A stretch of 9,815 nt of DNA from Xanthobacteraceae bacterium (GTDB lineage: Bacteria; Pseudomonadota; Alphaproteobacteria; Rhizobiales; Xanthobacteraceae): the NCBI GenBank assembly GCA_030037185.1, contig JASHRR010001367.1, forward strand, positions 1 to 9,815, in the 5' to 3' direction. Position 1 is the stretch's first letter, and every line of letters begins with the position of its first letter. A model generated the notes under the pieces. That model saw nothing but the letters and a program-made list of their open reading frames with translations. It was not told the origin of the DNA and did not search any database. Both the position numbers and the translations under genes were made by a program. Positions 1 to 5,404 of the stretch are shown one piece after another.

Positions 1-2
1 TC

Positions 3-293
3 GACACAAGCGCGTCCCTCGGCTGGCAACTCGGCATACACGCGATCGGTGACAAGGCGATCGTTACGGTCGCGACAGCATACGCGCGCGCTCTCAAGAA
101 TTATCCTAAGCCAGATGCCCGCTGGTTTCTGTCGCATCTCACCATGATCCCCCCGGCTTCGACGCTGGACCTCATGGCCAGCAACGGAATCTACGCGCTC
201 AGTTACCGCAATCTGTGTTCGTCACCGTTCCCATCGTTGTCGCCTCATCAGTACAACGTCCAGCATGTGCGGAATGCTGTGTGGCCAGCCTAG
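3..293 (+). pseudogene. C-terminal remnant of an amidohydrolase family 3 (YtcJ-like) enzyme, cut by the left edge
   Basis: Reading from base 3, the frame is open to a TAG at 291-293 (96 codons). The first two thirds fit the YtcJ-like metal-dependent amidohydrolases. GWQLGIHAIGDKA is the conserved strand bearing the metal-binding His of the H-A-I-G-D motif. RWFLSHLTMIPPASTLDLMASNGI fits the next His-containing strand and helix. Family members normally continue from about codon 66 with an AQQP..-like stretch and roughly 200 more residues, including a further Asp metal ligand. Here the match stops near base 200. The other frame (CAG TTA CCG CAA, about 204-215) weakly resumes it (AQLPQ), as if a base had been gained or lost. 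The enzyme would hydrolyse an unknown amide or ester substrate. The missing C-terminus makes a non-functional remnant likely, but its N-terminal part lies outside the window. Confidence 0.55.
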
Positions 294-586
294 AATTGCC
301 GGCAGTATGGAGGTGCAGGCCCACCACACAATTATCCACGTCGCAGAGGAACTCATCAATCGCATCGGGGCCACGATCTGACTGGGACGGGGCTAGGTCG
401 CCGTATTATGGTGCTGCACATCCGTATGTCGGCTTCTGGTCAAACGCGCTCGATCAAATGAGAACGCCGCGTCCGCAAGATGCGCGAGCGCGTTGGGCGC
501 GCGTTTGACAGGCGTGACGAGTGCCCCGTAGGCTTTCGCCTGATTAACGATGGACCGACTGGCGCGGACCGTTTGAGGAGGAGAAC
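294..586. other. Region without a recognisable gene, upstream of the exported-protein gene
   Basis: Bases 294-586 follow the broken amidohydrolase. The short open frames here, including one on the plus strand at 215-508 and one on the minus strand at 393-647, have no recognisable family and no good ribosome binding site. The stretch probably contains decayed amidohydrolase sequence and then the promoter of the gene at 587. I could not identify a convincing -35/-10 pair. Confidence 0.4.
576..581 (+). promoter_or_regulatory. Strong Shine-Dalgarno (AGGAGG) for the gene at 587
   Basis: A perfect AGGAGG lies 5 bases before the ATG at 587. It is the best ribosome binding site in the window. It fixes the start of the exported protein and argues that this gene is still translated although its neighbour upstream is broken. 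Confidence 0.8.
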
Positions 587-1510
587 ATGAACTTGCAGCG
601 GCGCGATTTTCTTTTGGTAGTGACACTGACGGTAGCGGCTGTGACAACCGGCTCCGCGCAAACAGTGGCGCCGACCGTTGGGCCAGCCCATGACGTCAAG
701 CAAGGCACCGCGTCCATCCCGGATTTCTCCGGCGTGTGGACCCATTCGATTCCCGGTTTCGAGCCGCTGGCATCGGGTCCGACTGCGCTGGTCAACCGGT
801 CGCGGCGCCCGAACGGCACCGGCAACATCCTCCAGCTTGTCGGCGATTACACCAACCCGATCTTGAAGCCGCAGGCGGCGGAGATCGTGAAAAAGCACGG
901 CGAGATCGCATTGAAAGGCATCGGCGATCCGAACCCGCGCAACCAATGTTGGCCGTCGGGGGTGCCTTTCGTTTTTACGGACCGCCCAACGCAGCTCGTG
1001 CAAACGCCGGACAAGATCACCATCCTTTATGGCCACGATCATCAGGTCCGTCAGGTGCGCTTGAACGAGCCTCATCCGGCGCGAGTGGTGCCGTCCTGGT
1101 ACGGCGATTCCGTCGGCCACTACGAGGACGACACCCTGGTGATAGACACCGTGGGGTTCAAGATCGGACCGTTTTCAATGATTGACTGGTACGGCACGCC
1201 ATACACGCAGGCTCTACATGTTGTCGAACGGTATCGGCTGCTTGATTACGCAGCCGCGAAAGAGGGGTTCGATCGCGACGCCAAGCAGCATAACCCCGTC
1301 CAAGGGATCAGGGACCCGAAGGATCCGGGCAAGTATCTTCAGCTACGATTCACGATCGAGGACGAAGGCGTCTTCACGACGCCGTGGACAGCGACCATGA
1401 CGTATGTGCGCGACCCGGACGGTTGGCCGGAAATGGTTTGTGCTGAAAACATCCAGTGGTACTCGGGAAAAGACGCCGAGGTGCCGCGGGCCGACAAGCC
1501 GGATTTCTGA
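587..1510 (+). CDS. Exported protein of unknown function, Tat-like signal, 307 aa
   Basis: The product starts MNLQRRDFLLVV. A twin arginine (R5-R6) followed by D-F-L and a hydrophobic stretch to about residue 22, with a GSA-Q cleavage-like site near 24/25, indicates export, probably by Tat, to the periplasm. The mature part begins with IPDFSGVWTH. Later blocks are VGDYTNPILKP, NQCWPSGVPFVF, ITILYGHDHQVRQV, SWYGDSVGHYEDDTLVIDT, GTPYTQALHVVERYRL, DEGVFTTPWTA and the ending PEMVCAENIQWYSG....KPDF. This pattern matches a large family of uncharacterised bacterial proteins, common in soil alphaproteobacteria and Acidobacteria as I recall. It is full length by that comparison. No catalytic residues are established for the family, so I assign no reaction. 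The preceding amidohydrolase remnant and the VOC gene downstream give no firm functional context. Confidence 0.88.
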   Translation: MNLQRRDFLLVVTLTVAAVTTGSAQTVAPTVGPAHDVKQGTASIPDFSGVWTHSIPGFEPLASGPTALVNRSRRPNGTGNILQLVGDYTNPILKPQAAEIVKKHGEIALKGIGDPNPRNQCWPSGVPFVFTDRPTQLVQTPDKITILYGHDHQVRQVRLNEPHPARVVPSWYGDSVGHYEDDTLVIDTVGFKIGPFSMIDWYGTPYTQALHVVERYRLLDYAAAKEGFDRDAKQHNPVQGIRDPKDPGKYLQLRFTIEDEGVFTTPWTATMTYVRDPDGWPEMVCAENIQWYSGKDAEVPRADKPDF

Positions 1511-1964
1511 GGGCGAGAAATTACGAACGCGAATTGGTAACGGCATCCGGCATGGGTGCGCGCCGTGACAAGGCGGGGCAACCGCTTGCGAAGGCTCCAG
1601 CTATCTCGTCACCTCCATAGCGGCCTCCTGCTTCCGGCTGTGATCCGATGACCCTTTTGGGGGACGGCTGACGCGGTTGGTTGCCGAGCGAAACCATGCC
1701 CAGCTGCCGCGCCGGCGTAGTGGCGACAAGATGTACACAAGCAAGCGTACGCAACACGAGAAAATCGAAGAAACGCGCCGACTAGCTGCGCGGCAGGTTC
1801 TCGCCCCTGGCCGGACCACGCTGCGCGGCCTTCAAATCGATTCGGGAGATTGAAACCGCGCGTCAGCTCAAACGCATTACCGCACCGGCACCAATGCGAC
1901 CCGCGACGAAATCCGCGAAATAAAGGCATCGCGCACAGGACTGAAAAATTATGGTAAACCCATC
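1511..1964. other. Gene-poor spacer, possible decayed coding sequence
   Basis: This 454-bp stretch has no recognisable gene. A 40-codon plus-strand frame runs from ATG 1731 to TGA 1853 (starting MYTSKRTQHEKIEETRRLAA) without a Shine-Dalgarno; it may be chance or a remnant. A 6-bp inverted repeat, CGCATT (1873-1878) and AATGCG (1893-1898), flanks a 14-base loop. The minus-strand frames here have no family resemblance that I recognise. Confidence 0.4.
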
Positions 1965-2348
1965 ATGATCGATCATATCACCTTCGGCATATCGGACTTC
2001 GTGCGCTCGGTGCTTTTTTATGACCGGGCCTTCGAGCCGCTTGGCGTGACGCGCTTGTTTGATGTTCCGCTTGAACAGTCGGGCGGCATCCGCATCGCGG
2101 GCTATGGCGATGACAGGGCGTGGTTCTGGATCGCTGAGCAAGATGCGACGCGCGGAAAACTGCACGTTGCCATCCGCGCCACAACCCGCGCTGCTGTCGG
2201 TGATTTCTACCGGGCGGCACTCGCTGCAGGCGGCCGCGACAATGGTGCGCCTGGGCTGCGGCCGCATTATCGTCCCGATTACTACGGCGCCTTCATCCTT
2301 GATCCCGATGGGCACAATATCGAGGCCGTTTGCCGCGCTACTGGCTAA
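1965..2348 (+). CDS. VOC (glyoxalase/bleomycin-resistance fold) protein, 127 aa
   Basis: This is a single-domain vicinal-oxygen-chelate protein with the usual two beta-alpha-beta-beta-beta modules. The first is IDHITFGISDFVRSVLFYDRAF (residues 2-23). The second is KLHVAIRA (65-72) followed by VGDFYRAALAAGG (78-90). The end DPDGHNIEAVC (113-123) is the typical terminal strand. His4, His67 and Glu120 sit where family members place metal ligands. The length is normal for a stand-alone VOC protein. Substrate cannot be told: members include lyases, dioxygenases and isomerases as well as drug-binding proteins. The ATG at 1965 is chosen because the fold begins at once after it. An ATG at 1951 opens only a 5-codon frame (MVNPS) whose TGA overlaps this start. 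No strong ribosome binding site is visible. Confidence 0.88.
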   Translation: MIDHITFGISDFVRSVLFYDRAFEPLGVTRLFDVPLEQSGGIRIAGYGDDRAWFWIAEQDATRGKLHVAIRATTRAAVGDFYRAALAAGGRDNGAPGLRPHYRPDYYGAFILDPDGHNIEAVCRATG

Positions 2349-2419
2349 ACTATGGAGTGGCGGATCAGAAAAATCGGCCGGTGCACCCGGTTGGCGGCGC
2401 ACTCTCTGCTGTCATCTCG

Positions 2420-2930
2420 CCGCCCCTCTCGGGGTTGGAAAATGACGCCCAGAATGCGGGCAGGCGTTCAGCGGGCTTGACTTGTCGTTCATGTAGCCGC
2501 GGCGCGACCGAGCTTCGGATCAGCCTTCATGATGGCGAATGTCGAGGTGGTGAGCCGGGTGGCTGCCTCCGAAGCGACCGAGCAGCGCGAGACGAAAAGC
2601 GCCCGCGCACCGGCATAAAAAAATCCCGCGAGGCCGGACAGCGGCTTCCGCGCCGGGCTTGTCGGGCCTGCGGTGTCGCGGGCCGACACCACGACCCAGT
2701 CGCCGTCAGCAACTGTCAAACTCGGTCGGCTGCTTCAAAAGCGTAAGCGCGAGCGAGGCTTCGCCAAGACCCTCGACATCGCACTGCAACAAGACCATGG
2801 GTCGCAAAATAAACCACCCGATACTCAAGCCAGTGCGGTCCGCTTCGCCACGGCGCTGGCGTCGCTGCCAGGACGTCGCCTGCCGACGCAGCGAGCTTCC
2901 TTGCAACCGCCTTGAGTCCGGTCGATGCCT
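2420..2930 (-). pseudogene. Decayed CHAT-domain (caspase-like peptidase) gene, several frameshifts, catalytic Cys replaced
   Basis: On the minus strand, pieces of a bacterial CHAT domain (usually the C-terminal part of TPR-CHAT proteins) follow in the right order but in different frames. They are LKAVARKLAASAGDVL (about 2916-2869), DASAVAKRTALA (about 2860-2825), YRVVYFATHGLVA (about 2826-2785), DVEGLGEASLALTLLKQPTEF (about 2780-2715), GDWVVVSARDTA..LSGLAGFFYAGARALFVSRCSVASEAATRLTTSTFAIMKADPKLGRA (about 2705-2500) and PAFWASF (about 2460-2440). The catalytic His remains in ATHG (codon at 2797-2799). The catalytic Cys, expected in the S-A-C-N-T-A motif, is Arg (CGC, 2678-2680) and the next Asn is Asp. 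About 20 residues are missing before PAFWASF. The TPR part upstream cannot be seen. Frameshifts, an internal gap and the lost nucleophile all show a dead gene. Confidence 0.8.
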
Positions 2931-3176
2931 GCGCCCTGCCACGCCGTAGCCCCTCGTGACGGCGAAGCCAGCTCTGCCCGGCACTTCAGAGGTGGTGATG
3001 AGCCTTATTCGCAAGTCACAGGCCCTCTGCGTTCCGTGTCCGGGCTTGCCCCCGGTCACCTCGATATTTGCACCAGCGTTCACCCAATTTTCAATGTGAC
3101 CGAATTCGGCTCTCAGCGCCTCGGATTTGCCGGCCGATGGTGCTATCGGCTTTTACCGCGAGGTGGTGTCAGCGGC

Positions 3177-3695
3177 ATGAAGCGAGACGTAGAAGCGGGT
3201 GCGCTGGGCGGTCGACGGGCTCATCGTGGAGCACAAAGCCTAATGGTTTTAGCTTTGTTCGCAGGCTCGCTGAGAGCAGCACCTTGTATGTTGGCTGGCG
3301 ACGCCGCGGCCACGGACCGGGTGGATGAGAATCCCACCATCGAGGATGTTCAACTGCGCTCCGCATGTGCTGCCTCGGCGCAGCAGATTCTTGAACGCAA
3401 CTTCGTTCGGTCTGCCCTCTATCAAGATCAATTCTGGCGCTACAGCCCGAGCACGAACCGCTGCTATGTGGAAATCAGGGTGCAAACCGGCGGACTTAGT
3501 GAGTACTCCGACCGCTTCGGACAGTATCTTTACGATGGTGAGACGCGAGAGCTGCTGGCGTTTGCGCAAATTCAAAACGGGAAAAAATCTGGCAAGGTGT
3601 TCGACCTCGACCACCCCACAAAATCGTTCGACAACGCCGGTTGGGATGATGCGAGCGAGTATATTTACACCATGATGGCTGGCGATCGGCGATAA
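3177..3695 (+). CDS. Probable secreted hypothetical protein, 172 aa
   Basis: I do not recognise a named family. From ATG 3177 the product has a basic N-terminus (MKRD....RRAHRG), a hydrophobic stretch at residues 21-36 (SLMVLALFAGSLRAAP) and an Ala-rich segment to 45, which together look like an export signal. The rest (about 52-172) reads as a compact soluble domain with well-spaced motifs: CAASAQQILERNF, RCYVEIRVQTGG, QYLYDGETRELLAFA, KKSGKVFDLDHP and GWDDASEYIYTMM. Two to three Cys (Cys64, Cys96, Cys37) may form a disulfide after export. GAGGTGG lies about 10 bases before ATG 3177. ATG 3243 is an alternative that would give 150 aa with only the hydrophobic stretch as signal. The frame is open back to 2925, but that part overlaps the CHAT pseudogene and looks non-coding. 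A terminator follows at 3783. Confidence 0.62.
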   Translation: MKRDVEAGALGGRRAHRGAQSLMVLALFAGSLRAAPCMLAGDAAATDRVDENPTIEDVQLRSACAASAQQILERNFVRSALYQDQFWRYSPSTNRCYVEIRVQTGGLSEYSDRFGQYLYDGETRELLAFAQIQNGKKSGKVFDLDHPTKSFDNAGWDDASEYIYTMMAGDRR

Positions 3696-3782
3696 ACCAT
3701 CGACTCGAGGCAGCCGCGTGCCCAATCCAGCCGAAGCCGTTTTGGCCGATTTAGCCAAGTGCACGGTCGTGGCGGGGACTGT

Positions 3783-3807
3783 CGGGGCCACCGCCCCGGT
3801 TATTTTT
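3783..3807 (+). terminator. Rho-independent terminator
   Basis: A perfect 6-bp GC stem, CGGGGC (3783-3788) and GCCCCG (3793-3798), with a CACC loop is followed by GTTATTTTTCTTCTT. It lies 88 bases after the stop of the gene ending at 3695 and before the convergent gene at 3902-4123. There is no T-run on the other side, so it should act on plus-strand transcription only. Confidence 0.75.
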
Positions 3808-3901
3808 CTTCTTGACGTTCGGGCCGCGGGACAAACGTGGCTACGCCCACCTTGATGATTGCAAAGGATCACAATCCACTCTTCGGAGCGAGCGGCGATG
3901 A

Positions 3902-4123
3902 CTATGGCGATTGAGGCAATGCAGAAATTGAAGAAATCTCGAGGTTGGTTGCGGGCGACGCCGTTTTCGCTCGCGCCAGCTCGGCACGGGCCTTGGCCAA
4001 GTAGTGGCGTCCCATCATCCGGTAGTTCTCTCGAATGTCTTTGGCCGTCGTAATTCGCGTCAATACCAGGAATTCCAGAGCAAGATCGTGATAGTGCTGT
4101 GCGCGTTTAGCGTAGTCTCTCAT
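3902..4123 (-). CDS. Small helical hypothetical protein, 73 aa
   Basis: The product begins MRDYAKRAQHYHDLALEFLVL and continues with ENYRMMGRHYLAKARAELARA. This resembles small rhizobial proteins built of two amphipathic helices, each carrying a [RK]-x-x-[HY]-Y-x-x-L-A type repeat (residues 7-15 and 35-46), whose function is unknown to me. It has no signal peptide or membrane segment and is probably cytoplasmic. The tail (about 56-73, ASPATNLEISSISALPQSP) looks unstructured. The start at 4123 is the only ATG before the first helix; a weak purine-rich stretch precedes it. The gene is convergent with the hypothetical gene ending at 3695. Alternatively it could be a remnant, but the clean helix pattern favours a real small gene. 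Confidence 0.6.
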   Translation of the reverse strand: MRDYAKRAQHYHDLALEFLVLTRITTAKDIRENYRMMGRHYLAKARAELARAKTASPATNLEISSISALPQSP

Positions 4124-4239
4124 CTCAATCGCCCACCCTATCTATCGCCCCGTCCTCAGGCCCGAATCCGAGCCGCTTGCGTTAATTATCTGTAATGATT
4201 CTGTTAGGAATACGTCGGCTGCGTGATTTGGTTGCGACC

Positions 4240-4383
4240 TTACCGCTGCACCGCCGCCATCATCTTGTTCATGTCGGGATCACGACGGGAACGATTTACA
4301 ACCAGAGGATTGCTATTGGCCATGCGCTCCACCCGCGTGGAAGCCCTGGGGAAGGGACGGGGGGCGCGCGAACCCAGGGCCAT
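4240..4383 (-). CDS. Possible small ORF (47 aa) coupled to the hydrolase stop by TAATG
   Basis: On the minus strand the hydrolase stop TAA (4385-4383) shares its last A with an ATG (4383-4381). This ATG opens 47 codons to TAA at 4242-4240. The first 20 codons cross a GC-rich inverted repeat and look unlike protein (ALGSRAPRPFPRAST). The last 27, from an internal ATG at 4323, read MANSNPLVVNRSRRDPDMNKMMAAVQR and look more natural. Either the longer frame is translated by termination-reinitiation, the short frame alone is real, or neither is. No family recognised. Confidence 0.33.
   Translation of the reverse strand: MALGSRAPRPFPRASTRVERMANSNPLVVNRSRRDPDMNKMMAAVQR
4343..4380. repeat. Inverted repeat downstream of the hydrolase gene
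   Basis: GCCCTGGG (4343-4350) and CCCAGGGC (4373-4380) are perfect 8-bp inverted arms around a 22-base G-rich loop. The repeat starts 3 bases beyond the hydrolase stop codon. No T-run follows on the minus strand, so it is not a classical terminator; it could stabilise the 3' end of the transcript or be a dispersed palindromic repeat. Confidence 0.55.
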
Positions 4384-5069
4384 TACCCTGCCCCGGTCCG
4401 TCGCCCGCGCGGCTCTGGCCGCGCGTCACCGGCTTCGAGGCGCTTGTCGAGGTAGCTTGTCACCGAGGTCATCAGCGGGCCAATCTTGCCGTCAAAAAAG
4501 TGGTTAGCGGACTGGACGACCCGCGAATCGATGACGATGCCCTTCTGAGTCTTTAGTTTCTCGACGAGGCCGACGACATCCTTATAGGGCACGACGGCGT
4601 CTTTGTCGCCGTGAATGATGAGACCTGAAGAAGGGCAGGGAGCGAGAAACGAGAAATCATAGAGATTTGCGGGCGGAGCGATCGAGATGAACCCTTCTAT
4701 CTCGGGTCGGCGCATCAGGAGCTGCATGCCGATCCAGGCTCCAAACGAGAAGCCGGCGATCCAGCAGCCGCGCGCTTCCGGATTGATCGATTGCGCCCAG
4801 TCGAGGGCGGAAGCGGCATCAGCAAGTTCTCCCTGGCCGTGGTCGAACGAGCCCTGGCTGCGTCCGACGCCGCGGAAATTGAAGCGCAGCACGGAGAAGT
4901 TGCGATGCGCGAACGCATAGTATAGTTGGTAGATAATCGGGTGGTTCATGGTGCCGCCGAATTGCGGATGCGGATGCAACACAATCGCGATCGGGGCGTT
5001 CTTGACCTTGGAGGGATGGTAACGGCCTTCTATCCGGCCCGCGGAGCCGGTGAAGATGATTTCGGGCAT
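4383..5069 (-). CDS. Alpha/beta hydrolase (dienelactone hydrolase/CocE-like), 228 aa
   Basis: This is a cytoplasmic serine hydrolase of the alpha/beta fold; the substrate is unknown. The motifs are in order: LHPHPQFGGTMNH (31-43), the oxyanion-hole region of this subfamily; LRFNFRGVGRSQGSFDHG (61-78); nucleophile elbow G-F-S-F-G with Ser108; GDKDAVVP (154-161) with Asp157 as the acid; and SANHFF (187-192) with His190. The triad is complete. Homologues usually end close to YLDKRL; here about 17 extra residues (EAGDARPEPRGRRTGAG) follow. They are encoded across a perfect 8-bp hairpin (CGCGCGGC 4406-4413, GCCGCGCG 4418-4425). A GAGG lies 8 bases upstream of ATG 5069. The gene is divergent from the SUF operon, an arrangement I recall from Rhizobiales, so it may share promoter control with it. 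Confidence 0.9.
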   Translation of the reverse strand: MPEIIFTGSAGRIEGRYHPSKVKNAPIAIVLHPHPQFGGTMNHPIIYQLYYAFAHRNFSVLRFNFRGVGRSQGSFDHGQGELADAASALDWAQSINPEARGCWIAGFSFGAWIGMQLLMRRPEIEGFISIAPPANLYDFSFLAPCPSSGLIIHGDKDAVVPYKDVVGLVEKLKTQKGIVIDSRVVQSANHFFDGKIGPLMTSVTSYLDKRLEAGDARPEPRGRRTGAG

Positions 5070-5154
5070 AGCTACGACCTCAATGCTTCGGCGGCAGCGC
5101 TCATAGTACTCCCGGACTCCTCCCGCACCGCGGGGAAGGCAAGGCAGACGCTAA

Positions 5155-5186
5155 GGGCGCGCTTGACGCCCTGTTCGGGCGCGCTT
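5155..5186. repeat. GGGCGCGCTT direct repeat with two competing hairpins
   Basis: GGGCGCGCTT occurs at 5155-5164 and again at 5177-5186, a period of 22 bases. Between them lies CGCCC (5167-5171). It can pair with GGGCG of the left copy (5155-5159, 7-base loop) or of the right copy (5177-5181, 5-base loop TGTTC), but not both at once. It sits in the divergent region between the hydrolase and the desulfurase gene. Two helically spaced copies could be a binding site for a dimeric regulator, or the alternative hairpins could act in the leader RNA. The regulator is not identifiable from sequence. Confidence 0.45.
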
Positions 5187-5219
5187 AAGTCTTCAAAAAC
5201 GCTCGACTTTATCGGACTG

Positions 5220-5254
5220 CTCCCTGCCTGCCCGGGACGTGGGGGGCAGGGGAG
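5220..5254. repeat. G-rich palindromic element upstream of the SUF operon
   Basis: CTCCCTGCC (5220-5228) pairs with GGCAGGGGAG (5245-5254) as nine base pairs with one bulged G. The right arm contains GTGGGGGGCAGG (5239-5250), which is repeated exactly inside sufD at 9505-9516. The left arms also agree in part (CTCCCTGCCTG against CTCCTTACCTG). This suggests two members of one dispersed palindromic repeat family. Confidence 0.5.
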
Positions 5255-5404
5255 GGCGCGTCGGGAGAACGAGCACGCATTTCGCGTAATTTTTTGCCTG
5301 ATCAAGGGGAGAAAAAGCAAGAACTTCATGCACGAACGGGTCGGACGAATTCGCGGGTTGCAAAAGGTTCCGGCGTTTCGGGTAGTGGTTTTGATTGGTC
5401 TGAC

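Noticed and set aside
440..1120. Minus-strand 226-codon frame over the exported-protein gene
   Set aside because: It is a shadow of the strongly supported plus-strand gene at 587-1510.
1965..2348. VOC protein as a bleomycin or fosfomycin resistance gene
   Set aside because: The fold is shared by many unrelated enzymes and no resistance-specific motif is visible, so a resistance call would be unsupported.
1863..2402. Minus-strand 179-codon frame over the VOC gene
   Set aside because: The plus strand carries a convincing VOC protein; the antisense product has no recognisable motif.
2925..3176. 256-residue version of the secreted hypothetical protein starting at 2925
   Set aside because: The extra 84 residues show no protein-like pattern, overlap the CHAT pseudogene and lie before the likely signal peptide.
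3130..3242. Protein-like fragments in another plus frame (DGAIGFYREVV, RWAVDGLIVEHKA)
   Set aside because: They are interrupted by stops and too short to assign to a family; they could be decayed coding sequence but I cannot support it.
5294..5404. Longer desulfurase start at 5294 adding 37 residues
   Set aside because: The added peptide has no family resemblance, while the desulfurase fold begins immediately after ATG 5405.
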